From Bacillota bacterium (GTDB lineage: Bacteria > Bacillota > Clostridia > Lachnospirales > Lachnospiraceae): 64,000 bases of DNA. Below, one piece after another: positions 18,370 through 26,722 of this stretch. A program made the position numbers and the translations under genes. Every line of letters begins with the position of its first letter. The stretch's first letter is position 1. Where the stretch lies: the NCBI GenBank assembly GCA_902363515.1, contig CABJAN010000003.1, positions 124,001 to 188,000 of the forward strand. The letters are read 5' to 3'. The notes under the pieces are model-generated. The model did no database searches. It worked only from the letters and a program-made list of their open reading frames with translations, and was not told the DNA's origin.

Positions 18370-20056
18370 CTTCACCCTCAGCTTCTTTCGCAGCCTCTAC
18401 TGCATTTAAAAGTTTTCCAAGTTCCGGAACCAAATCTATATTAACTTCTCCTGCTTCCAAAGAGGCTATAATCTGATTTAGGGCATTACTGTAGGATTTA
18501 ATTTTCTTTTTTTCTCCTTCAGAACGATCCCTGTACAGCAGTCTGCTCTTTTCTAATTCCTTTTGGGTAGGTATTTTAAAATCCAATTCAAAATGATTCT
18601 CTACACATTTCTCTGCTTCTCTCTGCAAAATCTCCATTTCCGGGTTCACACCACAAATCCGAATCCATGCCCTGGATCTGGTAATAGCTGTAAACAGTTT
18701 ATTTCTCAGAGTAATCAATTCGCTTCCTCTGGCACAATATTCTGTATTTAAAATATATACCATAGGAGCCTCATTTCCTTTTGCTCTATAAATACTGGAA
18801 CAAGTTACATGACCTGGAATCCTAAAAGTATCTCTGTTAGCAGTTACTCCTGCCAAAATAGATGAAATACCTTTCATATCCAGATATCTTTGAAAATCAT
18901 TATATTGATTTTTTGCATAATATGCATCCGGAAAAATTACTAAAATATCATCAGGATCCAATTCTCTTTCTTTTATATCATGTTCAATTTGGCTTACTGC
19001 CCAATGATACTGCGCTTGAACTGTTCCAAAAGAATGTATTTGAATTGCATCTTCCGGTCTAAGCAACTCTTTAAAATATGCCGGATAAGAATCATCTCTT
19101 CTTGCAAGCCTTACCTGTTGCCCAAATTTTGCCTCACCACCTATGACCTTATATCCTATACTATTCCAAAGCTCCATATCGTCAAAAAGTTGAACTAAGT
19201 CCCCTTCTCTGTAAATGCCAAATCCAAGAGCATGTGCTAAGGCTAATGCCCATGGAGTGTTTCTATAGCACACAGGAAGCACAATATCTTGTCTCGCTTC
19301 TCCTTCATGATTTACCAATCTCACCCTGGAATTTCCATTTTCATCTTTTCCGAACATTTCATCAATTCCAGGCATTTGAGTGCTATTAAGACTTTGAAGT
19401 TCATCATAAGCAAAAATGATTCTTTTAGGTTGTGCAGCCACTGCATAGCATAATTTAAAAAAAGGTGCCGGCAAATCCTGAGCTTCATCTATTAAAATTG
19501 CATCATATAGAACTTCTTCTTCTCTTCCCTCTGCTGCAAACAATACCTCCTTACAAATTCCTTCAAATGCACCATTGACACCATACTGTGCTTTAGCGCC
19601 TGCATACGTCTTAGGAATAACACCTCTTATTCCTGCGATTTCTGAATAAACTCCCGGCTCAGATGCCGTCCCCCATGCATGAAAAATATGAAGTCTGTCC
19701 CAATCCGGTTGTTCTCCCATAAACTCATAAGAAAAATTAGTAATCATTTCTTTATACTGTTGAGCCAGTGCTCTGGTATAAAAGGTTACAGCAATATGCC
19801 AGGATGGGTGCTGGGAATGAAGATATGCAGCTTTTAACGCCAGCACTACAGTTTTACCTGAACCGGCAAGTCCTCTGATTCTCTGAGGACCTTCTGGAAT
19901 CTCAAAGGCTGCCTTTTTCTGCCACTCATCTAAATTTGCAATCTCAGCTTCTATTTTTTTTATAATACCACCGTATGAATTCTCTCTCTGAACTCCACCT
20001 CTCTTTTTTTTAGGTTTCATAGATGATATCTTCAAAAGTGTCTCGCACAGCGGCAA
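18362..20056 (-). CDS. UvrD-like superfamily I helicase, C-terminal part of an amber-split gene
   Basis: The 564 codons carry a superfamily I helicase: Walker A RGLAGSGKTVVLALKAAYLH, Walker B LIDEAQDLPAPF, the Q-like AFAYDELQSLN, and motifs V/VI in SIYRAKGNEAPMVYIL and AITRSRAWIRICG. The frame is continuous with 20057-20497 upstream, interrupted only by TAG at 20059-20057. Related proteins normally have an N-terminal nuclease-related domain joined to this helicase, so the two parts are probably one gene of about 711 codons. No good ribosome site precedes the TTG right after the stop or the ATG at 20020, so expression of this half needs readthrough or reinitiation. Confidence 0.85.
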   Translation of the reverse strand: MPLCETLLKISSMKPKKKRGGVQRENSYGGIIKKIEAEIANLDEWQKKAAFEIPEGPQRIRGLAGSGKTVVLALKAAYLHSQHPSWHIAVTFYTRALAQQYKEMITNFSYEFMGEQPDWDRLHIFHAWGTASEPGVYSEIAGIRGVIPKTYAGAKAQYGVNGAFEGICKEVLFAAEGREEEVLYDAILIDEAQDLPAPFFKLCYAVAAQPKRIIFAYDELQSLNSTQMPGIDEMFGKDENGNSRVRLVNHEGEARQDIVLPVCYRNTPWALALAHALGFGIYREGDLVQLFDDMELWNSIGYKVIGGEAKFGQQVRLARRDDSYPAYFKELLRPEDAIQIHSFGTVQAQYHWAVSQIEHDIKERELDPDDILVIFPDAYYAKNQYNDFQRYLDMKGISSILAGVTANRDTFRIPGHVTCSSIYRAKGNEAPMVYILNTEYCARGSELITLRNKLFTAITRSRAWIRICGVNPEMEILQREAEKCVENHFELDFKIPTQKELEKSRLLYRDRSEGEKKKIKSYSNALNQIIASLEAGEVNIDLVPELGKLLNAVEAAKEAEGEDE

Positions 20057-20497
20057 CTACCATTTTAAATCAAACTCCGGAAGTTCTTTAATAGTTCTTT
20101 CTATTGTTTCAGAATTGCAATAAATATACTCTTCTGTTGACTTCGGTATAGCGGATGTTGGATAAAATGTAACTACATTGGGCTCTATTGCCAACTTCCG
20201 TTTCGTTCGCAGAATATTATATTTTGAAAGCATATTACTCAATTGATAATACAATATATCTTGTTCTTCCTCTTGATTCACATTCTGCTGATTAAAAATA
20301 AATGCTATGATTCCCTTCTCCTGACAAATTAAAAGAGCATCTACTGAAACAATATCTTTTCCTGCCGCACTTAATGGATATCCTAAAAATAATGTACCAT
20401 TTATCTCCATTTTATCTGCCATTCTATTTAAGGCTTTAATTAATTGCTGCGTTGCATATGCATTTTTTATAACGCCACGTACAATGTCAAATCCCAT
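20057..20497 (-). CDS. NERD-like N-terminal part of the amber-split helicase gene
   Basis: The 146 residues have a restriction-fold-like pattern: GTLFLGYPLSAAG, then VDALLICQEKGIIAFIF (an acidic residue followed by a hydrophobic strand), then YQLSNMLSKYNILR. This fits the nuclease-related domain that precedes superfamily I helicases. It ends in EFDLKW-TAG, and the same frame continues straight into the helicase. AGGAGG lies just upstream of the ATG at 20497. Alone it would be a domain without its motor, so the gene may be inactivated or controlled by readthrough. Confidence 0.7.
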   Translation of the reverse strand: MGFDIVRGVIKNAYATQQLIKALNRMADKMEINGTLFLGYPLSAAGKDIVSVDALLICQEKGIIAFIFNQQNVNQEEEQDILYYQLSNMLSKYNILRTKRKLAIEPNVVTFYPTSAIPKSTEEYIYCNSETIERTIKELPEFDLKW

Positions 20498-20649
20498 ATT
20501 GTCCTCCTTTTTCTATCACACTTCAACATTTTGTGTTACACAAACCTCTTATTCAATTACTTTAAGGGAATTTCTTTAACAGCAGATTACCGTTTAGACT
20601 TCAAAGATTTGTTATTCTTAACTTCGTTATAGTACAGACTATAAGAAAT

Positions 20650-20707
20650 TACAAGAAAAAAGATTGGACTATTGTACCAAAATGTATCAACTTAGTACAA
20701 CAGTCCA
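20650..20707 (-). terminator. terminator of the MATE gene
   Basis: On the minus strand TGGACTgTTGTAC and GTACAAtAGTCCA form an imperfect stem (20665-20707) followed by ATCTTTTTTCTTG, 22 bases past the MATE stop. Confidence 0.75.
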
Positions 20708-20728
20708 CATGCTCTACTCTATTACCTT

Positions 20729-22060
20729 TTATCTTTCTCCACTTTTCTTCATCACCCAGAAATAATACGGAATCAGCGGTATCAGCGCTGCAATCCACGC
20801 CGCCGGGTCTGATAAACAAACCTGGAAAAAGTTGCCATTTCCTGCAATAGCAAAGACAATGGCAGCCCTTGCCACCAGTTCAAATACACCTCCAAGCATT
20901 GGTACCAGCCCAAATCCAAGCCCCTGCAATGCATTTCGGTACAGATAAATACTTCCTAAAAACGGATACGCCCAGGCAACTGCTTTGAAATACGTCTGTG
21001 CCACTTTCAACACTTCTGTCTCTGACGGGTCTATGAAAATCAAAATCATATACTTACCCAAAAGCAGAATCACCGCCATAATCACCACACTGCATACCAG
21101 TATCATAACCTGGGTGAGATAAACACCTTTCTTTACCCGTTCCATATTTCCGGCGCCCCGGTTCTGTCCCACATAAGTAGCAATGGTAGCCCCAAATGAA
21201 ACAAACACGGTACAGATAATATTCTGAATCTTTCCGGCAGCAGAAAAGCCCGCCATGTGAACTGCCCCATAAACATTAATCGCGCCCTGTACAATAATAA
21301 CACCAAGGGCTGTAATAGAAAACTGCAGTCCCATAGGAACTCCCAGAACCATAAGCTTCTTAATGGTTTCAAAGGAAAAATGAAAGTCTTCTTTTTGCAG
21401 CTTTAAAACCTCAAATTTTTTCGCAATATAAATCAGACAAAGCAAGGCTGAAATTCCCTGGGCAATCACTGTAGCATATCCGCAGCCTTCCACTCCCATA
21501 TGAAAGACCACAATAAACACAATATCCAGCACAATGTTAATAACCGCTGAAATAATCAAAAAATACAAAGGTGATTTACTGTCTCCCAATGCCCTTAAAA
21601 CAGCAGAAAGCGCATTATAGGCACAGGTTACCACCAGCCCTGCGTAAATAATAGCCATATAGCTGCTGATGTCATCCATAAGGTTTTCCGGCGCATTCAT
21701 AAGTCTAAGTATGGGTTCATTGGCAGCCAGAAGCCCTGCAGTCATAACAATGACAAAAGCAATGCAAATATAAACAGACATGGCAATATAATGCCTCATC
21801 CGGTCCAGCTTCTTTGCGCCAAACCACTGGGCTACCCAAATAGAAAATCCGCTTGTAAGCCCGTTTAACCACCCTACAACCAGAAAAATCAAAGAGCCTG
21901 TACTTCCAATGGCAGCCAGGGCATCAACTCCCAGAAACTGCCCTGCAATAATAGAATCCGCAATATTATAAAACTGCTGGAAAATATTGCCCAGACACAT
22001 GGGAATCATAAACCTTATAATCAACTTCACCGGATTCCCCGATGTCATATCATTTGTCAT
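20729..22060 (-). CDS. MATE-family multidrug/cation antiporter
   Basis: The 443-residue membrane protein has about 12 hydrophobic segments. The MATE hallmark near the N-terminus is MIPMCLGNIFQQFYNIADSI with a following QFLGVDALAAIG. A similar repeat opens the second half (GVPMGLQFSITALGVIIVQG), and AVLRALGDSKSPL is conserved in NorM/DinF-type pumps. It would export drugs or metabolites using Na+ or H+. It is transcribed alone. Confidence 0.93.
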   Translation of the reverse strand: MTNDMTSGNPVKLIIRFMIPMCLGNIFQQFYNIADSIIAGQFLGVDALAAIGSTGSLIFLVVGWLNGLTSGFSIWVAQWFGAKKLDRMRHYIAMSVYICIAFVIVMTAGLLAANEPILRLMNAPENLMDDISSYMAIIYAGLVVTCAYNALSAVLRALGDSKSPLYFLIISAVINIVLDIVFIVVFHMGVEGCGYATVIAQGISALLCLIYIAKKFEVLKLQKEDFHFSFETIKKLMVLGVPMGLQFSITALGVIIVQGAINVYGAVHMAGFSAAGKIQNIICTVFVSFGATIATYVGQNRGAGNMERVKKGVYLTQVMILVCSVVIMAVILLLGKYMILIFIDPSETEVLKVAQTYFKAVAWAYPFLGSIYLYRNALQGLGFGLVPMLGGVFELVARAAIVFAIAGNGNFFQVCLSDPAAWIAALIPLIPYYFWVMKKSGER

Positions 22061-22139
22061 CTTTTTCTCTCCTCTTCCAACCAGAATAAAATCATCTATT
22101 TTGTCACAATTTTCTATTCTAGTCTTTTTCGGAAAAAAA

Positions 22140-22958
22140 TCAAGTTGTTTTTATAAGTTGTACCCTTTTCATCTCCTGTCTCATATATGCAAATTGCTCT
22201 CGTGTCTCTGGATTCTCAGATTCAAACTCCAGAATCTTCTGCAAATATCCCTGTTCCCTTATTAATTCCCGGCTAACAGGATACACCAGTTCATACGCCA
22301 GACACACATGGCCTACGATATGGTCTGCAGGGGTTTTCTTCACTTCCCTTGGCACTGCATGATGTTCATCAAAGGCTTTCATGACCTCCGGCGTTATCCG
22401 CGCTCTATATAATTCCTCTGTGCTTACATTATAAATATCCTCCAGAGGCGTATCCAGATTCGCCCGAAAAATGTCCAGCTTATCAGCGTCCCTTAAAATG
22501 TTGCAGTACATTCTTGTCCTCTCATCTAAATCTTCTGGAATACGGTAAGAACTATGCCAGTAAATGGCTGTATAAATCTCATCTTCATAACCCTCTATAT
22601 CTGCAAATTTCTCAAATTCCGCCATCTGGCAAGGCATTGGAAGCCTTTTTAAAATTCCATCTTTATCTCTGCCCTCTCCAAATAATACCACACAGCTTAA
22701 TTTTGCATGGTCCACAGACTTACCGTCTATAAAGGTGTTATACTGCCGAATCTGCTCAAATCTGCCAATATCATGCAGCATACCGCACAGCCACGCTGCA
22801 TCCAAACCATCTCCTGTAAGCCCCAGCGCAGCGCCGATTTTCTCACAAAGCTCTGCTACTTTATAGGTATGCTTTATCTTCAGACTAATCTTGGGGTCTT
22901 TACTGTCATATTGATTCACATACGAAGCAAATGCTTCCAGAGTTTTTCTTCTATCCAT
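22140..22958 (-). CDS. HD-domain phosphohydrolase
   Basis: The 272-residue soluble protein has the metal-binding HD signature: His in SLKIKHTYKVAEL, then CGMLHDIGRFEQ (HD pair) and VDHAKLS. A later Asp in LRDADKLDIFRANL completes the site. The substrate is unknown; family members hydrolyse nucleotides or related phosphates. ATG 22958 is preferred to GTG 22967 because AAAGGA is then at a workable distance. Confidence 0.85.
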   Translation of the reverse strand: MDRRKTLEAFASYVNQYDSKDPKISLKIKHTYKVAELCEKIGAALGLTGDGLDAAWLCGMLHDIGRFEQIRQYNTFIDGKSVDHAKLSCVVLFGEGRDKDGILKRLPMPCQMAEFEKFADIEGYEDEIYTAIYWHSSYRIPEDLDERTRMYCNILRDADKLDIFRANLDTPLEDIYNVSTEELYRARITPEVMKAFDEHHAVPREVKKTPADHIVGHVCLAYELVYPVSRELIREQGYLQKILEFESENPETREQFAYMRQEMKRVQLIKTT

Positions 22959-23003
22959 GATAATCACTGTCCTTTCTCTCTTTGTCCTTTATTATAAAGA
23001 AAA

Positions 23004-23048
23004 GAGCACCGCTCCACAACTGACAAAATCAGTTATTTTACGATGCTC
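23004..23048 (-). terminator. terminator of the sulfite reductase operon
   Basis: On the minus strand GAGCATCG pairs with CGGTGCTC, with an inner ACTGA/TCAGT stem, and TTTTCTTT follows. It sits 26 bases after the sulfite reductase-like stop. Confidence 0.8.
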
Positions 23049-23073
23049 CCTTATTCTTATTTACAACTTTTCA

Positions 23074-24024
23074 CTAACAGCTTGCTCCTCCTGCAAGATG
23101 CAGTTTTGCATCCAGGATTTCCTGCTTTCTCTCCAGAATTTCATTAGAAAGAAGCTGCTTTTCTACTTCCTCAAAGCCGATTCTTGCAATAGTATCAGCA
23201 AAACGCTCTCCTGTCTTTCCCTGCTCACGGAACAATAAAATTGCCTTTTCCACTACATCCAGTACCTCTTCTTCTGATGTGAAAATCTTAGAAAGCGGCT
23301 GTCCCTGTGCAACTTTTTTGCCCCATCTTCCGCCAATGTAAATCTTATATCCTGGTGTTCCCTCTTCAATAGCATCAAATGGGCACTGTCCAATACAACG
23401 TCCGCAGTTATTGCATACATCTTTATTAATTTCCAAAACGCCATCTTCCACTGTTGCAGCCTTCATAGGACAGGTTTTCTCAATCTTACATTTCTTACAT
23501 CCATTACACATGTCTTCATCAAAATTTGGCACAAGCTGACCTACGATTCCCAAATCATTCAAGTCTGGTTTTACACAGTTATTTGGACATCCGCCTGTAG
23601 CAATTTTAAACTTATGAGGAAGTTTCACTGTGCGGTATCCCAGATAAAATCTCTCATGAATTTTCTCAGACAGTGCAAAAGTATCATACAAACCATACTG
23701 ACAGGTGGTTCCCTTACAGGAAACTACAGGACGTACCACAGAACCGGTACCGCCTGTCTGAAGCCCTTCCCTTGCAATATATTCTCTGAAAGGTTCAATA
23801 TTATCAAAATGAATTCCTCTTACTTCCACTGTAAGACGGGTGGTAAATTCCACATCCCCGTTACCAAACTTTTCTGCTGCTTCTGCAATCACTTTTGCCT
23901 GAGCCGCTGTAATCTTTCCATTTACGGTAATTACACGACCATTAAACAAATCTGTTCCCTTGTTATTCAAAAAACCTAACCCTTTTACTCTTTTGATTTC
24001 CTCTGCGCTAATTGTACATGCCAT
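23074..24024 (-). CDS. AsrC-like sulfite/nitrite reductase with siroheme and 4Fe-4S centres
   Basis: The 316-residue enzyme has an N-terminal ferredoxin-like half domain (FTTRLTVEVRGIHFDNI). The siroheme/4Fe-4S ligands are CKGTTCQYG and GGCPNNCVKPDLNDLG (C-x5-C and C-x3-C). An inserted ferredoxin domain has two 4Fe-4S motifs, CNGCKKCKIEKTCPM and CNNCGRCIGQCPF. This layout matches anaerobic sulfite reductase subunit C and related reductases. It is encoded 24 bases after a CoA-disulfide reductase-rhodanese protein, which supports a role in reduced sulfur metabolism. ATG 24024 has AAGGAG eight bases upstream, better than ATG 24030. Confidence 0.88.
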   Translation of the reverse strand: MACTISAEEIKRVKGLGFLNNKGTDLFNGRVITVNGKITAAQAKVIAEAAEKFGNGDVEFTTRLTVEVRGIHFDNIEPFREYIAREGLQTGGTGSVVRPVVSCKGTTCQYGLYDTFALSEKIHERFYLGYRTVKLPHKFKIATGGCPNNCVKPDLNDLGIVGQLVPNFDEDMCNGCKKCKIEKTCPMKAATVEDGVLEINKDVCNNCGRCIGQCPFDAIEEGTPGYKIYIGGRWGKKVAQGQPLSKIFTSEEEVLDVVEKAILLFREQGKTGERFADTIARIGFEEVEKQLLSNEILERKQEILDAKLHLAGGASC

Positions 24025-24048
24025 AATCATTTCTCCTTTTCGCTTTGT

Positions 24049-25677
24049 TTATTCCACTTCTACATCTGAGAAAAAGTTTCCGCCCTCCAGGGCTTTTGTA
24101 TTTTTATATCCATAGAATTTCATACGGTTTTGAAGCAGATATGCCCGTTTTCCCTTATTACATACTAACAGAAGTTTCTCCTCCGGGTCAAATCCTTCTA
24201 TTGGTCCGTTCACATCCGTAAGTTCCACATAAGGCGCGCCTTCTGTTGTGGGCTGGATGGATACGTCCACCAGACGGTAATCCTCTGCTTTCCCTGCTGC
24301 ATACTCTGCCGGCGTAAAGGTTTCAAATCGTCCGCTAATCTTATTTTTCAACACATTTAAAGTATGTGCAAAAGGATGGATAGCTGTAGAGAATGGTGGC
24401 GCATATGCAAAATCAAGGTCTGAAAGCTGTGTCAGCGTTCCCTTCAGCATAATGCCTGTAACTGCAATATCCACAATCTTATCAACTGCCCCATTGCCAA
24501 CTACCTGAACCCCAAGAAGCCGCTCTGTTGATTTATCTGCAATCATTTTAACAGCCAGAAGTCCTGCTCCCGGATAATAATGTGCTTTTTCGTCCACAAT
24601 GGTGACCACACTTACCGGGTCAAACCCTTCCTCTTTTGCCTGAACCTCTGTAAGTCCTGTTCTTCCAACATTAATTCCCGGCAGCTTACACACTGCTGTA
24701 CCCAGGGTGCCTCTGTAAGAAATCTTGGCTCCCATCATATTCTGCGCAATGATACGTCCTGCAATGTTAGCTGTTGAACCCATCGGTGACCAGGCAGGCT
24801 TACCGGTAATCGCATTGTGTACCATAGCGCAGTCACCTGCTGCATAGATATCCGGAAGATTGGTTTCTCCATACTCATTGGTTAAAATGGTTCCTTTTAC
24901 CATCTCAAGCCCCGTATCATTTAAGAAAGCGGTATTGGGTCGGATTCCCGCGCTTAGCACCACTAAATCCGCTTTATATGCCTTTTTGCTTGTAAGAACC
25001 TTCTCAACCTTACCATTTCCTTCAATAGCAGTCACAGTGACTCCTGTCACCACCGGAATTCCGCTTTCTGACAGCTTTCCTTCTGCATAATCAGCCATCT
25101 CTTTATCAAATCCAGGAGCAAGAATCTGAGGTGCCATATCCAGTACAAAAGGACGTACCCCTATGGTCTTCAGGTTTTCTGCAATCTCAAGTCCAATATA
25201 ACCGGCTCCCACTACCACTGCCTTTTTAATACTTCCACCATCAATCAGAGTACGAAGCCGAATAGCATCTTCCGGAGTTCTCATAAAAAATACATTTTCT
25301 AAATCACAGCCCTCTACAGGAGGTTTTACAGGGCTTGCGCCTACAGCAATTACCAGCTTATCATAGGAAAAATCTTTTGTTTCCCCGGTTTTTAAGTCAA
25401 TAGCAGAAACTTTCTTCTGATTTGGCTCTACTTTGACTGCCTCCATTTCTGTCAGAACTTTTACCCCTGTTAATTTTTCGTATTTCAAAGGTGTATTTAC
25501 AATGAGTTCTTCCTTGTTTTCAATAACATGGCCCACATAATATGGCAGCCCACATCCCGCATAAGAAATATTCCTGCCCTTATTCAGCACAGTTACTTCA
25601 TTGGCCCGGTCTTCTCTCATCAGCTTTGCAGCAATTTTTGTTCCGGCAGCAACGCCGCCTAATACAAGTACCTTCAT
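24049..25677 (-). CDS. FAD/NAD(P)H-dependent CoA-disulfide reductase with C-terminal rhodanese-like domain
   Basis: The 542-residue flavoprotein starts with the FAD-binding VLGGVAAGTKIAAKL and the redox-active Cys of SYAGCGLPYYVGH. The NAD-binding GAGYIGLEIAENL is at about 160, and the second FAD motif is IYAAGDCAMV. The dimerisation domain runs to about 450. A rhodanese-like tail carries LLLVCNKGKRAYLLQNRM, with Cys at the active-site loop. Such CoADR-RHD proteins reduce CoA per- or disulfides. It is first of a two-gene operon with the sulfite reductase and divergent from a LysR gene, which probably controls it. Confidence 0.92.
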   Translation of the reverse strand: MKVLVLGGVAAGTKIAAKLMREDRANEVTVLNKGRNISYAGCGLPYYVGHVIENKEELIVNTPLKYEKLTGVKVLTEMEAVKVEPNQKKVSAIDLKTGETKDFSYDKLVIAVGASPVKPPVEGCDLENVFFMRTPEDAIRLRTLIDGGSIKKAVVVGAGYIGLEIAENLKTIGVRPFVLDMAPQILAPGFDKEMADYAEGKLSESGIPVVTGVTVTAIEGNGKVEKVLTSKKAYKADLVVLSAGIRPNTAFLNDTGLEMVKGTILTNEYGETNLPDIYAAGDCAMVHNAITGKPAWSPMGSTANIAGRIIAQNMMGAKISYRGTLGTAVCKLPGINVGRTGLTEVQAKEEGFDPVSVVTIVDEKAHYYPGAGLLAVKMIADKSTERLLGVQVVGNGAVDKIVDIAVTGIMLKGTLTQLSDLDFAYAPPFSTAIHPFAHTLNVLKNKISGRFETFTPAEYAAGKAEDYRLVDVSIQPTTEGAPYVELTDVNGPIEGFDPEEKLLLVCNKGKRAYLLQNRMKFYGYKNTKALEGGNFFSDVEVE

Positions 25678-25807
25678 GTTTTTCCTCCTGTTTTCTGTGA
25701 TTTTTCTTGCTGTCCTTATGTTATCACTTGTTATTTCCCATGTAAAATAGTAATATTTAATGTAAGGTATAGGAGTTAGCTTATACCAGACAAGGAGGGT
25801 CCACTTT

Positions 25808-26698
25808 ATGGCTACTATCAGACAATTAGAAGCATTTATCGCAACTGCAGAATTTAAAAATATGAGTGAAGCTGCAAAGCATCTTTACATTTCCCAGCCT
25901 ACCGTCAGCCAGATTATTTCCGAACTGGAAAAAGAATATGACACCAAACTTTTTGACCGTAATGCAAAAGAACTGGGTATCACTCCTGCGGGCTCCCTTC
26001 TCTTAGAAAGCGCCAGGGAAATCATTGCCATTCAGGAAAATCTCAAACAGACCATGAAAACCGTAAATTCTATTCGCCCTCTCCGTATAGGCGCAACGGT
26101 CACAGTAGGCACAAATATTATGGGAAAAATCGTGGAGCATATGAACACCGCATTTCCTGATATTGATATCTTCGTAACCGTTTCCAATACCAATCATATT
26201 GAACATATGCTTCTGCAAAACCAATTAGATATTGCCCTTGTAGAGGGAATTATAAACCATGACGCTCTTATCACACAGCCTGTATTTACAGACAAGCTCT
26301 GCATTATCTGTGGTTTTGAACACCCCTTTGCCACAAGAAAGCAGCTTCATGTATCTGATTTGCACAATCAGAACTTTATTCTCCGCGAAAAGGGAAGCGG
26401 CACCAGAGACATTTTTGAAGCCTTTATGAAAATGCAGCAGGTACCATACCAGGTACGCTGGGAAAGTACCAGCACCCCTGCTATTTTGGATGCAGTATCC
26501 AGAAATCTTGGACTTGGCTTTGTATCAGAACGCTGCGCAATAGAAAAAATCGCCGCAGGCCTCCTCTTCCAGTGCTCTGTACCAGAAGTGGATTCTGAGC
26601 GATTTTTCTATCTTTGCTACAATTATTCTCATCCTATGACAACACAGATGAAAGATTTCAGTGAATATATCTGTTCTCTGCCCAAAACATTTTGCTAA
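25808..26698 (+). CDS. LysR-family transcriptional regulator
   Basis: The 296-residue protein has an N-terminal winged HTH (MATIRQLEAFIATAEFKN then SEAAKHLYISQPTVSQIIS). A LysR substrate-binding domain follows from about 90 (LRIGATVTVGTNIMGKIV). It is divergent from the CoA-disulfide reductase/sulfite reductase operon across about 130 bp, the classic LysR arrangement, so regulation of sulfur metabolism is likely (CysL-like by context only). AAGGAGG lies upstream of ATG 25808. Confidence 0.93.
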   Translation: MATIRQLEAFIATAEFKNMSEAAKHLYISQPTVSQIISELEKEYDTKLFDRNAKELGITPAGSLLLESAREIIAIQENLKQTMKTVNSIRPLRIGATVTVGTNIMGKIVEHMNTAFPDIDIFVTVSNTNHIEHMLLQNQLDIALVEGIINHDALITQPVFTDKLCIICGFEHPFATRKQLHVSDLHNQNFILREKGSGTRDIFEAFMKMQQVPYQVRWESTSTPAILDAVSRNLGLGFVSERCAIEKIAAGLLFQCSVPEVDSERFFYLCYNYSHPMTTQMKDFSEYICSLPKTFC

Positions 26699-26722
26699 TT
26701 TTATGGGAAGAACCGGCTGCAT

